64,000 nt of DNA from Winogradskyella aurantia (GTDB lineage: Bacteria; Bacteroidota; Bacteroidia; Flavobacteriales; Flavobacteriaceae), in assembly GCF_002266855.1 (NCBI RefSeq), contig NZ_NGJN01000005.1, positions 62,001 to 126,000 on the forward strand, given 5' to 3'. Position numbers and translations under genes: made by a program. The notes beneath the pieces are model-generated. The model ran no database searches. It was not told the DNA's origin and was given only the letters and a program-made list of their open reading frames with translations. Positions 17,466 to 26,017 of the stretch are shown in pieces. Each line of letters begins with the position of its first letter. Position 1 is the first letter of the stretch.

Positions 17466-17640
17466 TGTTAACGATTTAGTTGCGTATTTCTGAATCTAAT
17501 TTAACGAATACAAATTAAATGGACATAAGCAAACCTGTTTGTGGTAAGGTGGGTAGATTTCAACAATTCTCGTATTCCTATCCGAGTTTGTCGAAGTGAT
17601 GCCAGTAACGGAGCCATCAAATCTACGCACTATTTAGCTT
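17466..17640. repeat. Intergenic cassette-type repeat, copy 6
   Basis: It contains AATTTAACGAATACAAATTAA, the internal TATCCGAGTTTGTCGAAG motif (compare TATCCTGTGTTTGTCGAAG near 53308), and the GCCAGTAACGGAGCCAT end also seen in the copies at 56495 and 58613. Confidence 0.5.
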
Positions 17641-17654
17641 TAGATATTTCTGAG

Positions 17655-18389
17655 TTAACCATGAACCTCGGCTTTATACTTTTCTAAGTTTTGAATTAAA
17701 CTGGAACATCTTTTTCTTAAATCATTTATAGCGTCCATCCGTGCAAAAGTGAAATTGGCTCTAATACCATTTATAAATTCATTGTCCTCAAGTGCTACAT
17801 AAATTTCGTCTTTGGTCGGTTCTAATACATTTCTAAAATAAGTTCCTGCAAGGTTAACTAATTTTACATTTGCACTATTGAACATATCTTCTGAAAATAC
17901 CTCGTAGGAATATGTATTATAAAGTGAAACTATTTGTCGCCTCAAATTAATATCTCTTATAATATTTAGTTTTCCACTGTTTTTTAATTCTTCAATGGTA
18001 ATGCTTGTCGGTGTAAATCTATTTCTAACGGCCCATTGAATTGTGAAGTGATAATCAATAGAATCGATATCTACTTTATGTCCGTCAAGTAGAGGTTCTA
18101 TTTTTGTTTTAGATGCTGATTTAGATTCCAAAAAAATATTAATTTGGTTGAGCATAATAGCATCATTTTTTAAGTCCTGAATTAAATCGTTTAAATATCT
18201 TTTTTCCGACAGAATATTTTTTCTATTTTCATTCCAGTCACTAATTGAGAGGGCTATCAAAATCCCGATAACCACTAGAATAATTTCTCCGACTGCGTAT
18301 TTCAGATACCTTCCTGTCTGGTGGGCAGGCTTTCCTGTTTTATTTTTCCCTATAAGGTCGTAACGTATTTTTCGAAAGAATTTTATCAT
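17655..18389 (-). CDS. DUF6090 membrane protein (paralogue B)
   Basis: The protein has about 244 residues, starting at MIKFFRKIRYDL. The upstream ATG at 18410 only adds a leader. The N-terminal basic helix and membrane segment (YAVGEIILVVIGILIALSISD) match the other copies, and the rest is a helical domain (RYLNDLIQDLKNDAIMLNQI). Between GKNKTGK and RYLKYAV it carries an extra 7-residue block, PAHQTGR, encoded by a 21-bp insertion related to the GC-rich intergenic palindrome. The start overlaps the stop of a 55-codon leader frame (ATGA). Confidence 0.85.
   Translation of the reverse strand: MIKFFRKIRYDLIGKNKTGKPAHQTGRYLKYAVGEIILVVIGILIALSISDWNENRKNILSEKRYLNDLIQDLKNDAIMLNQINIFLESKSASKTKIEPLLDGHKVDIDSIDYHFTIQWAVRNRFTPTSITIEELKNSGKLNIIRDINLRRQIVSLYNTYSYEVFSEDMFNSANVKLVNLAGTYFRNVLEPTKDEIYVALEDNEFINGIRANFTFARMDAINDLRKRCSSLIQNLEKYKAEVHG
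18316..18336 (-). repeat. 21-bp palindrome-like insertion inside DUF6090 paralogue B
   Basis: Compared with the other five paralogues, this copy has 21 extra in-frame bases, approximately CCTGCCCACCAGACAGG plus flank, bordered by ACAGGAAAG and ACAGGAAGG. The sequence resembles the CCTGCC..GGCAGG core of the intergenic repeats. Confidence 0.55.
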
Positions 18390-18553
18390 ATTTCTAGTTT
18401 TAATGGCCAACGCGGTAAGCTGGCCCTATCACTAAAACAGTCCGCTGGACTGTTTCTAAACGTTCGGTCCTGTATCCTCGTCCAAGGTCTTATAGACCTC
18501 GGCTTTTTCATTTGAAAAACTAAATTTGGATAGTGTCTAAAAAACTTTATCAT
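18386..18553 (-). other. Leader reading frame upstream of DUF6090 paralogue B
   Basis: A 55-codon frame starts MIKFFRHYPNLVFQMKKP, imitating the DUF6090 N-terminus, then turns unrelated. Its TGA overlaps the ATG of the real gene. The DNA is part of the repeated leader (also at 59571-59740), with a perfect hairpin AAACAGTCC / GGACTGTTT at 18435-18455 and an imperfect one at 18482-18502. It is either a decayed duplicate start or a coupled leader peptide. Confidence 0.45.
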
Positions 18554-18746
18554 AGCTTTAATTAGTGGTTTGGATGTGCCTGATTGCGGATACCTCATAA
18601 CAGCCTTTTAACCCGACTCTTCTCTAAAATAGCTATTAGACATGTGTTTAAAAGTCCTTGGAGGCCTGTCTTACTTCATAAATTATTACTCAATATTATC
18701 AATGATTAACGGCTAACATAATAAAGCAGAACAGTTTCATTTATGG

Positions 18747-19811
18747 TTACCATTTCCACCCAAAACCTGTGGTAAAAATATAATCTACTTCTTTTCCTGC
18801 CTCGACTGGACGGTTATCATAATTTAATGTAAAACCGGCTCTTATGTAAAAGTCCTCTATAAAAATATCATCATAGACTGCATCAAATCTAAAGTCTGTA
18901 CGCACGCGGCCAGATTTTACATTAGATGCAGAAACAATTGTTGGATAAACAATTACGTTAGTTAGCAGGTTTAAATCACCAATATCGTATAAGTTTAATT
19001 CAGTGCCAATAAATGCTTCCATGGAATTTCTACCCGGCGCTTGCGTTGTAGTTCCATCATCTGGATTAAATACAGATGAAAAGGTTTCTTTGTTAAATGC
19101 AACTCCCGCAGAAATATTCCAATAAGAAGAGTTCGTGCGGATAACATAATTACCGACACCAACCTTACCAGTAGTACGCAGTTCTAATGATTGCTCTGTA
19201 TTTGATAGAAAGATTAGGTTAGCTCCTAAGTTCCAGTCTCTTGGCAGAAAGTAGATAAAGCCAAGACCCGCATCGTTTCTTTGTATATCAGTTACATTAT
19301 CTTGAGTAGTTAGCAACGAGTTGTAGTACACTTCAGTAGACCATCTGTCAGCCACATAGCCCATTCTCAAATTACTATTTAGTTGCCGCTGATTATTAGC
19401 TTTCGTTAGGGAAAAACCAAAGTCTATATTCGCATAGAGTCGACTTAAAAAGCCACTGTCAACGCTTTTTATATTAACAACGTCACTTTGATTAACGGTG
19501 AGATCCTCGCCATCTTCATTGTCAATGAGAATTTTCCCTTTACCTTCACTTCTGAATGTACCATTGATTCTTTGACCATCAGAAAGCGTAATTAAGTAGC
19601 GCTTTAATGCTATCACTTCTACTATATCGTTCCATTTGATCTTAAAATCGGCATCAGAATATGTCGGTTCAATAATTAAAACGCCTTTTTCCATACTTTT
19701 TAAATCTCCAACAATTACATCGCCATTGTTGAGTTTTAGAGTATCATCCTGCCCGAAACTTAAATAGTGAATATTAAAAAATAAAAAAATTAGCACATAA
19801 AATTTATTCAT
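18747..19811 (-). CDS. DUF481 outer-membrane protein
   Basis: The 354-residue protein has a signal peptide (MNKFYVLIFLFFNIHYLSFG). Residues 25-110 form a small N-terminal domain (LNNGDVIVGDLKSMEKGVLII; ITLSDGQRINGTF). A DUF481 beta-barrel follows, ending in FTTGFGWKW with the terminal aromatic residue expected for outer-membrane insertion. The role of the family is unknown. Box-like GCTTATGTTGGCG sequence lies about 40 bp upstream. Confidence 0.88.
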   Translation of the reverse strand: MNKFYVLIFLFFNIHYLSFGQDDTLKLNNGDVIVGDLKSMEKGVLIIEPTYSDADFKIKWNDIVEVIALKRYLITLSDGQRINGTFRSEGKGKILIDNEDGEDLTVNQSDVVNIKSVDSGFLSRLYANIDFGFSLTKANNQRQLNSNLRMGYVADRWSTEVYYNSLLTTQDNVTDIQRNDAGLGFIYFLPRDWNLGANLIFLSNTEQSLELRTTGKVGVGNYVIRTNSSYWNISAGVAFNKETFSSVFNPDDGTTTQAPGRNSMEAFIGTELNLYDIGDLNLLTNVIVYPTIVSASNVKSGRVRTDFRFDAVYDDIFIEDFYIRAGFTLNYDNRPVEAGKEVDYIFTTGFGWKW

Positions 19812-20270
19812 AATTGTTTAATTTTTAAGGAATTTAATTTTTTCAAATGGTCGCCAACATAAGCATTAAACCACTTTAAAGGTTGAGAAAGGCTCTGTTC
19901 TAATTCGAGGAATAAAAGATAATAAATTTTTAAATAATACTAAGTGAAGAATAGTTCCAATACGCTGTGACTAATGCCTATCATTTAGCTGTGCTTAAGC
20001 ATGGAGCATATTGTAGAATGTATTAGATTGAGACCTCTAGAGATAGTGCTACATGCACATCACGTCCAAAATGGACAGCATTATGGGGGGGGTAGTAATT
20101 GAAACGGACCCCGAATGAAAAACGTTACATGGGTCGATTCGATATAGATTATGTGGTGATGTCGAAAAACTAACGATGTGATACTGACCAACTTTAAACA
20201 ATGTGTGGCATTTTTTACTTGGATAAGGTCAAAAAATAGTATATTCATTTAGTCTTTTTAAAGTAACAGC
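19812..20270. other. 459-bp gene-free stretch
   Basis: No convincing reading frame. On the minus strand just upstream of the DUF481 gene, GCTTATGTTGGCGACC resembles the end box of the cassette-type repeats, but no full repeat follows. There is an 8-G run at 20085-20092 and a short GTCC/GGAC inverted pair at 20064-20076. Confidence 0.4.
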
Positions 20271-21920
20271 ATGAAACGAAAGCGTATAAAACTCTTAGGA
20301 ATTTCATTGTCCGTGATCGCGATTCTGCTCTTGAGTGTCAACCCTGCGTTAGAATACGCAATACACCATTACCTACAAAATAAGATGCGCATTCTACAGG
20401 ATTCTTCCGCGTATGTCGTCTCATACAAGAAGCTCAATCTGAATATTTTTAATACTGAGGCTCAGTTCACCGACCTGAAATTCCTGTCGGTTTCAGGTGA
20501 AGACCCTACGAGTTCTAAAAAGGGTTTAGGCCTTCTGAGAGAAATAGATATAGAGAGGGCCCGCATTAAAGGTGTCGACATCGGACATTTCCTCTGGAAA
20601 GAATCTCTTGAAATTTCTCGGATAGACTTTGATTCGGTCAATCTCACGGTGCTAAAACCGGTTGCATCAGTGGAATTTAATAATGAGGAATCCGTAAAAC
20701 CGGTAATGGATTCGCTTAAATTACCAGGCATAAAGCGTATCAAATTAGGAGATATAGGTGTTAGCAATTTAACTCTTAACATACTGAGCGCTCAGCTTGG
20801 TGACACAATTTCGAGTTATAGGAGTAAGGATATTCATATTGAAGGAGTTGGTCTGAGTAGACATGGGGAAGGTGAGGGAAACAGCTTTATACCGGAACTG
20901 GACGAAATGGTTTTCCGTTTGGGGGAGCAACAGTACCTCCTAGAGAATGGACTTTATTCTATGGCCTATAAAGGCTTGTTATACGTTCATAAAGATGAAT
21001 CGCTTCTCATCGATAAATTGCAAATTGCACCTCACATTTCGGTAGACTCTTTTGCGACGCGAAATTCTGGTAAGAACTACGACCGTCTTAGCATGGGACT
21101 TCACGCTCTGCGCGTTGAAGGTCTAGGATTGCATCGCATAATCAGTACAGGTGCCGTCCAACTTCAGAAGATAGAGCTAGACAGCCTTGAAATAGATATT
21201 TTCAAAGACCGCAGCCACCCCCTTGATCCCAATTTGGATATTCCATTACCGAGCAGGACACTGGAGGATTTGGGGCTCAACCTTTCTATAGATACCGTAC
21301 TATTCAATGGTCATCAGCTTTCATTTTATGAAAAACAGCCTAACAGTAGTAGACACTTGGAGACCTACTTGACTGGGCTGAGAGGAGAAATACGCAATAT
21401 TAAATCAGGTGGGTCGGCCCGGCATTCAGAGGTGCCATTGGAACTTAAATTACAGGGTGATTTACTCGGTGCGATTAAATTGGAGCTAGATATTAAGTTC
21501 CCCTATGGTAAGGACGCTTTGTACATCAATGGTCGTACAAGTGGTAGTTCTAATCTTGCTTCCTTGAATCCGACCATGATTCCAGCTATGAATATGCGCT
21601 TTGGAGATGGCAAGCTTGATGGGCTTACATTCCAGGCTAATGGTAATTCCCAGAATATGGAGGGCGAACTCACCATGTTGTTTTCAGATTTGGAAGTAGA
21701 GCTTTTAAAACCAGATCATCATGAGGACCTAACCTTGTCCTGGCTTGCCAATGCTGTAGTAAAGGACTCCAACCCCAATAAAAGAGGCAGAACCCTAAGA
21801 GCAACGATTTATGCAGAGCGCGACCCAAACAAGGAGCTTATGAAATATATTATTAAAGCAATTAAATCAGGTGTGGTCAATACTTTAAACCCTTTGGGTA
21901 AAAACCGTAGAGATAGGTAA
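20271..21920 (+). CDS. Large membrane-anchored protein, AsmA/DUF748-like architecture
   Basis: The 549-residue protein has an N-terminal membrane helix (KLLGISLSVIAILLLSVNPA) followed by a long extracytoplasmic beta-rich region with repeated phrases of the AsmA/DUF748 kind (NLNIFNTEAQFTDLKFL; LGLNLSIDTVLFNGHQLSFYE; GDLLGAIKLELDIKFP) and a basic C-terminus (LNPLGKNRRDR). AsmA-type proteins bridge envelope membranes in lipid transport; assigning that role here is inference. It is one of four plus-strand genes in the zone, without flanking cassette-type repeats, and looks richer in G+C than its neighbours. Confidence 0.8.
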   Translation: MKRKRIKLLGISLSVIAILLLSVNPALEYAIHHYLQNKMRILQDSSAYVVSYKKLNLNIFNTEAQFTDLKFLSVSGEDPTSSKKGLGLLREIDIERARIKGVDIGHFLWKESLEISRIDFDSVNLTVLKPVASVEFNNEESVKPVMDSLKLPGIKRIKLGDIGVSNLTLNILSAQLGDTISSYRSKDIHIEGVGLSRHGEGEGNSFIPELDEMVFRLGEQQYLLENGLYSMAYKGLLYVHKDESLLIDKLQIAPHISVDSFATRNSGKNYDRLSMGLHALRVEGLGLHRIISTGAVQLQKIELDSLEIDIFKDRSHPLDPNLDIPLPSRTLEDLGLNLSIDTVLFNGHQLSFYEKQPNSSRHLETYLTGLRGEIRNIKSGGSARHSEVPLELKLQGDLLGAIKLELDIKFPYGKDALYINGRTSGSSNLASLNPTMIPAMNMRFGDGKLDGLTFQANGNSQNMEGELTMLFSDLEVELLKPDHHEDLTLSWLANAVVKDSNPNKRGRTLRATIYAERDPNKELMKYIIKAIKSGVVNTLNPLGKNRRDR

Positions 21921-22119
21921 GGGTTTCAAAAACATGAGGTATTTTCGGCTCTCTATTACTTTTAAGACCATTTTTTGTCTCTTTCTTTGATAGAAGTGGA
22001 AGCGCAAATTAGTAATGTTTTCCTTCAAGGAAATTGATCTCAATTTTGGGAAATTAAAACGAAGCACCTGAGTTTTTAACCAAACCGCAATTGCTTTTAT
22101 ACAATGCTGAATACCGTTA

Positions 22120-22578
22120 TTATTCGGGTGGGTTTATTTTCCGATTTTTATAATAGTAATAGAAGCTTGTCAAAATGGCAAGTGCGGAAATTATTGTCAT
22201 TATCGAACCAGGAACAAATTTCACATAACCACCCAAGTCTAGAAATAAGAAGTAACCTAAATCCGCTAAACCACCAGTAATAGTAGCAAGAAAAATAGCG
22301 TTTTTATGTCCTTTCCAAATAAAGAAAGCCGAAATGAAGGTCACTATTCCAATCCAAAATAAATTAAATCCGTGCTGTCCTATTACTGCACCTGTTGCCT
22401 TCGGATAGTTCATTTGCAGCGATGATGGGTCAACCGCATCTGCAATTCCTGTAATTGAGGAAGAAATATCTTCACTCAAGATTCCATTCATTGTCATTAT
22501 TCCTGCCAGAATATGAACAATTCCCCAAATAATCCACAGTACTGCCGAAATCTTTAATAGTATTGATAAGTTTTTCAT
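22120..22578 (-). CDS. Four-helix membrane protein of unknown function
   Basis: The 152-residue protein has four predicted membrane helices (ISAVLWIIWGIVHILAGIM; GFNLFWIGIVTFISAFFIW; NAIFLATITGGLADLGYFLF; IMTIISALAILTSFYYYY). No family can be named with confidence. It lies 84 bp downstream of the Crp/Fnr-like gene on the same strand, with a hairpin between, so the regulator may control it. Confidence 0.8.
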   Translation of the reverse strand: MKNLSILLKISAVLWIIWGIVHILAGIMTMNGILSEDISSSITGIADAVDPSSLQMNYPKATGAVIGQHGFNLFWIGIVTFISAFFIWKGHKNAIFLATITGGLADLGYFLFLDLGGYVKFVPGSIMTIISALAILTSFYYYYKNRKINPPE

Positions 22579-22643
22579 TTGTATATAAATATAGTTTATA
22601 CAAATGTCTTAGACTATTCTGTAGTACGCATTAATGTAGATTA

Positions 22644-22664
22644 AGAAATGACGCTGTCATTTCT
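22644..22664. repeat. Perfect 9-3-9 hairpin at the Crp/Fnr stop codon
   Basis: Arms AGAAATGAC and GTCATTTCT with a 3-nt loop. It overlaps the stop of the Crp/Fnr-like gene by 2 bp and has no T-tract. The architecture matches the hairpins in the DUF6090 leaders. Confidence 0.6.
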
Positions 22665-23127
22665 ATTTTATTCGCTCTTTCTTTATTTTACTTAAGGCCT
22701 CAGGTGTTATGCCTAAATAAGAGGCAATCATTTTTTGAGTAACACGCTGAATAATGTCAGGATAGGTTTCTTCAAAGTGTTCATATCGTTTTAGGGCCGA
22801 AAAACTCATTAACATAATAACTCTATTTTGCAATACTGCAAGACGATTTATAAAGGCACCAACATTTTGGCTTTCTCTTTTAATGTCTTTATTGAAGGCA
22901 ATAATTGTTGAGTCCTCTAAAGCGTCAATGTATAAATCGCAAGGTGTGTCTTTTGGTTGGCTATCCGCTATTGTCCAATTTTCAGGTGCGAACATGAAGA
23001 TATGCTCTTTTCCTTTTTCGTCAATTGTAAAACTTCTTAAAAGTCCTGAAATAACGTGATAAACACTACTGTTTAAATCTCCACTCCTCTGAAGGATTTC
23101 TCCTTTCTTGACGTTAATTTTTTTCAA
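22663..23127 (-). CDS. Crp/Fnr-family regulator, N-terminally truncated
   Basis: The 154-residue protein is a cyclic-nucleotide-binding-fold regulator of the Bacteroidetes Crp type: VKKGEILQRSGDLNSSVYHVISGLLRSF, GKEHIFMFAPENWTIAD, and a C-terminal helix-turn-helix (VTQKMIASYLGITPEALSKIKK). Family members are about 190 residues; the first 30-35 residues are missing. The only start is a TTG at 23127 directly after an in-frame TAA, so the gene was probably cut at its 5' end. It may be non-functional or expressed as a shortened protein. Confidence 0.75.
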   Translation of the reverse strand: MKKINVKKGEILQRSGDLNSSVYHVISGLLRSFTIDEKGKEHIFMFAPENWTIADSQPKDTPCDLYIDALEDSTIIAFNKDIKRESQNVGAFINRLAVLQNRVIMLMSFSALKRYEHFEETYPDIIQRVTQKMIASYLGITPEALSKIKKERIK

Positions 23128-23169
23128 TTACTCGGGTTTTCTATGATGGTATTCGCTTGACTTGTACAT
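23128..23169 (-). pseudogene. 14-codon frame resembling the start of a REP-associated tyrosine transposase
   Basis: ATG at 23169 reads MYKSSEYHHRKPE and stops. The HHR pattern after a short basic start resembles the N-terminus of IS200-like/REP-associated transposases (Y1 family), as I recall it. The match is very short. It abuts the TTG start of the truncated Crp/Fnr gene. Confidence 0.25.
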
Positions 23170-23223
23170 GGTTTTGTTCCGCTGTTTATTATTATCCGTT
23201 GGTTTTTGTCTTCGCCATTTTAT

Positions 23224-23282
23224 TTAAAATATCCAACAAAAATCTCCTAGTTTTAATAGTTGTCTCCAGCATTTGAGCCCTT
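23224..23282. repeat. Type-B intergenic repeat, copy 1
   Basis: AAAATATCCAACAAAAATCT, then CCTAGTTTTAATAGTTG. The same block occurs near 34446, 44074 and 50311, each time upstream of or between minus-strand genes. Confidence 0.6.
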
Positions 23283-23295
23283 TAAACATCTTATT

Positions 23296-23445
23296 GGTTA
23301 GGTGATTCGACAATTAAATTAGCAAATACAAATCAGATTGAAAGGAGCACAGCGAGCCTACTTGTCCGGCAGGCGGTCTGGTTCAGTAATATTTGTATTC
23401 AGTACCTGTGACCCAGTAATGATTTAATTGATGCGATCTTGTTGA
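23296..23445. repeat. Intergenic cassette-type repeat, copy 7
   Basis: AAATTAGCAAATACAAATC, then GGAGCACAGCGAGCCTACTT and GTCCGGCAGGCGGTCTGGT. These three blocks recur in the same order in several other copies. Confidence 0.65.
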
Positions 23446-23450
23446 CTAGA

Positions 23451-24833
23451 TTAGTTGGCATGAAGCAGCTCATTAAGTGTTTCCCTTATCTCTTCTGAAG
23501 ACGGTTTATCAGCGACAGAATCAATAATTTTACCTTCAGTATCAATAAGAACAAAAGATGGGAGCCCATTTACTTGATACTCCTTATAGACCTCAGAATC
23601 AAAATATTCTGTCGCTCTTAGGCTGGTACCCACATTCTTTTTGGCCTTGACATAATCTCGCCACACATTTTCGTCCTCATTCACCGAGATACTAACAAAG
23701 GCTATGTTCTCAGTGTTATATTCGGATTGAAGTTTTAAATAATGCGGTAGCTCTCTTGCGGAACGCGGACATAGAGTTTGCCAAAAATCTAAATACACAT
23801 ACTTGCCCTTAAAATCGCCTAAAGAGACCATATTTCCATCAACATCTTTAAGGGTAAATTCTGGTGCTGGTTGACCAGGAGCAATTTTCTTCTTTTCTGC
23901 ATAGGCCATTTCCATTTGTGCTTTGTAATAGGGGTCGGTATTAGTTGTTATGAAATATTGGTAATGTTCTTCGAAATCATTTATACCTGATTCTTTTAAT
24001 TTCATGATCATAGCATTGTAAAAACAATAGGCTCTAATAGCTTCATTTTCCAATTCTTCAATCACCTTGAGGCTTTCGTTAAATTCAACCTCTGGTGACT
24101 TTTGTTGTTTTGCATCTAATTGTTGTACTCTTAAATTCGTTTCTCTTTCAAGATAATATACCAAAAATGAACGGTATTTTGAAATGTCTAATAGTTCTGG
24201 TTTAGAAAGGGTAGTGGTATTTAGAAAATCATAATAATTATCTGGCTGTTCATCTTTGCGTTCTCCTAGCATTAGTTTTAAAAATGCTAGATCATATTTT
24301 ATGTATGCTTTTGTGTAGTCTTGAAAATCACTTGAAGTAGGATTTGTAGAAGTTAGCTCTTGTAGTAACTTATAGCTGTCCTCTTCCAAGGAATCAATAT
24401 ACTTTTTGGCCACTTCTAAAGGTTGCGAAGACACAAAAGGGAAATCAACCGTTTGTAGCCTTGAAGAAACAGCATCTAATATTGAATTTTCATGGGCTAA
24501 ATCACCATCATATTTAAAGGTTCCTTCTTGTATATATACTATTAACGATTTATTGGGTTTAAGGAAAATATCCTTTCGCGTATTTCCGTAAGCTAAGGTT
24601 TTAAATACAGGTGTATTGATGTTTAAATTGACAGTAAATGCACTATCCATTACTTCAATATCCTGTTGCCATTGGGACTTCCCGAGGAAATCAAATAGTT
24701 TTAACTTGTGTTTTCCCGGATTGGATATTTTGCCTGAAATGCTAGGGTTAGAGTAACTTGATGCTTCACTTTTTTTCTGACAAGATGAGCAGCATAGCAG
24801 TGCTACTAATACTAAAGATATGGCCGTTTTCAT
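23451..24833 (-). CDS. TlpA-like thioredoxin-fold lipoprotein with one active-site Cys
   Basis: The 460-residue protein has a lipoprotein signal (LVLVALLCCSSCQ). The N-terminal part, about residues 25-310, is a Bacteroidetes-type helical domain as found in DUF4369/TlpA fusions. The C-terminal 140 residues are a TlpA/AhpC-like thioredoxin domain (APEFTLKDVDGNMVSLGDFKGKYVYLDF). The usual WCxxC is replaced by LCPRSA: the first Cys is kept, the second is Ser. Such a domain could not perform a normal dithiol exchange, so it may act as a 1-Cys peroxidase or isomerase-like factor, or bind peptides. Confidence 0.88.
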   Translation of the reverse strand: MKTAISLVLVALLCCSSCQKKSEASSYSNPSISGKISNPGKHKLKLFDFLGKSQWQQDIEVMDSAFTVNLNINTPVFKTLAYGNTRKDIFLKPNKSLIVYIQEGTFKYDGDLAHENSILDAVSSRLQTVDFPFVSSQPLEVAKKYIDSLEEDSYKLLQELTSTNPTSSDFQDYTKAYIKYDLAFLKLMLGERKDEQPDNYYDFLNTTTLSKPELLDISKYRSFLVYYLERETNLRVQQLDAKQQKSPEVEFNESLKVIEELENEAIRAYCFYNAMIMKLKESGINDFEEHYQYFITTNTDPYYKAQMEMAYAEKKKIAPGQPAPEFTLKDVDGNMVSLGDFKGKYVYLDFWQTLCPRSARELPHYLKLQSEYNTENIAFVSISVNEDENVWRDYVKAKKNVGTSLRATEYFDSEVYKEYQVNGLPSFVLIDTEGKIIDSVADKPSSEEIRETLNELLHAN

Positions 24834-24841
24834 AGTTAGGA

Positions 24842-24960
24842 TGGTTAGTGTTAGTTAGCAACTAAATTAGTGAATAATTCATGGAATGAAAATTACACCA
24901 GACACTAGGGAAGTAAACCTACCCGTCCGGCAGGCGTACTGGTGCTAGCAATTTAAGTAA
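24842..24960. repeat. Intergenic cassette-type repeat, copy 8
   Basis: AACTAAATTAGTGAATAATTC, then AAACCTACCCGTCCGGCAGG and GTACTGGTGCTAGCAATTTA. It ends exactly where the mnmE remnant begins. Confidence 0.65.
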
Positions 24961-25189
24961 ATGAGCGATAATAAAACCATTGTAACCAACTCACGCCATT
25001 ATGATGCCCTTTTTTAAAGCCTTTGAGGAAATTCAAAAAGTCAAGGAAGGTCTTGAAACTGGTTTATCTCGAGATTTACTGGCCATAGATATTCGCCAAT
25101 CTTTATGCCACTTTGGTGAAATCACAGGTGAGATAACAACGGATGATTTATTGGGTAATATTTTTGCTAATTTTGATATCGGCAAATAG
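24961..25189 (+). pseudogene. mnmE: Frameshifted 3'-terminal fragment of mnmE
   Basis: The plus strand encodes the C-terminus of tRNA modification GTPase MnmE. First NKTIVTNSRHYDAL, then after a one-base frameshift near 25010 KAFEEIQKVKEGLETGLS, then the highly conserved end LGNIFANFDIGK followed by TAG. Only about 75 codons of a gene of about 470 codons are present, without the GTPase domain (and GEITGEIT is intact but only part of the C-terminal helical domain). It lies directly after a repeat, in the orientation opposite to the neighbouring genes. It is clearly a fragment, not a functional gene. Confidence 0.85.
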
Positions 25190-25298
25190 AATTGAAAGGT
25201 ATTGTACAAGTCTTTCTAAAGTCAGATTTGATGTAGATGATGTATTAAATACTTTAGATTCTTTTACTTAAAATAACTAAAAACAATTGGATTTTAGC

Positions 25299-25910
25299 TT
25301 AGTTCATCGTTTTGCTTATTTTTGGTTTTGAATATTCAATTAATTCCTCCACGTAGTGAAAATCACCTTGATTCTGAGTGAGTTTTATGAAATTTTTTAC
25401 AGCAGGTGCATATAACCAAACTTCTGTTTCATTTGCATTATATCCTCTAGAATTTATGGTTTTACCCGTGTATTTTATGGTGTAGGCCATAAATGTTCCT
25501 GCTTCTACTGTTTCTTCTTGGTAGGATAATACTTCGGCATTCTGACTTTGGTTTCCAGTAGTTCCATCTTGACTTGTCCAACTGTTTTCATATTTCCATT
25601 TTTTACCCACTTCGAGAGGCCAGTCGTACTTTGGTGTATCGCTTACCTCTGGTTTAACGATTTCAGTAAGGGGAATAGTATCTTTACCAATAGTCATACC
25701 TAGGGCTCCGTCAAAACTTACTATTACCCTTGTATCTGTTCCATCTGAGCGTACCTCTCCTTCAGTCGTCACACCTTTGTATTTCCAGACCCATTGCTCA
25801 CCGAGCTGATAGTCAGTTAGAGTTGGTTGGTAGGTAATTCTGGATTTAGTGGAGTCGTCACAAGCACTAAATAGCACTAACGCCAATATTATTAGAATTT
25901 CATTTTTCAT
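25299..25910 (-). CDS. Lipoprotein of unknown function
   Basis: The 203-residue protein has a lipoprotein signal (IILALVLFSACDDS). The rest is beta-rich: YQLGEQWVWKYKGVTTEG, LEVGKKWKYENSW, EAGTFMAYTIKYTGKT and a WLYAPAVKNFIKL segment. The pattern of a quantity followed by an analytic remark (VGKKWKYE..., VEAGTFMAY, VWLYAPAVKNFIK) resembles DUF3108-like periplasmic proteins. No function can be assigned. Single-gene unit. Confidence 0.75.
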   Translation of the reverse strand: MKNEILIILALVLFSACDDSTKSRITYQPTLTDYQLGEQWVWKYKGVTTEGEVRSDGTDTRVIVSFDGALGMTIGKDTIPLTEIVKPEVSDTPKYDWPLEVGKKWKYENSWTSQDGTTGNQSQNAEVLSYQEETVEAGTFMAYTIKYTGKTINSRGYNANETEVWLYAPAVKNFIKLTQNQGDFHYVEELIEYSKPKISKTMN

Positions 25911-26017
25911 TTTATTCTTTAGATCTATATGACATGTTTGATTTAAACTTGTTACAATTACTAAAGGTAACTGCCAAGCAGAGAATTATATGCGTCTTAA
26001 GTTAGTCTTTCGATATT

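Noticed and set aside
20085..20092. Run of eight G as a phase-variation tract
   Set aside because: It lies about 180 bp upstream of the next gene, outside any coding frame and away from the likely promoter; no sign of a switch.
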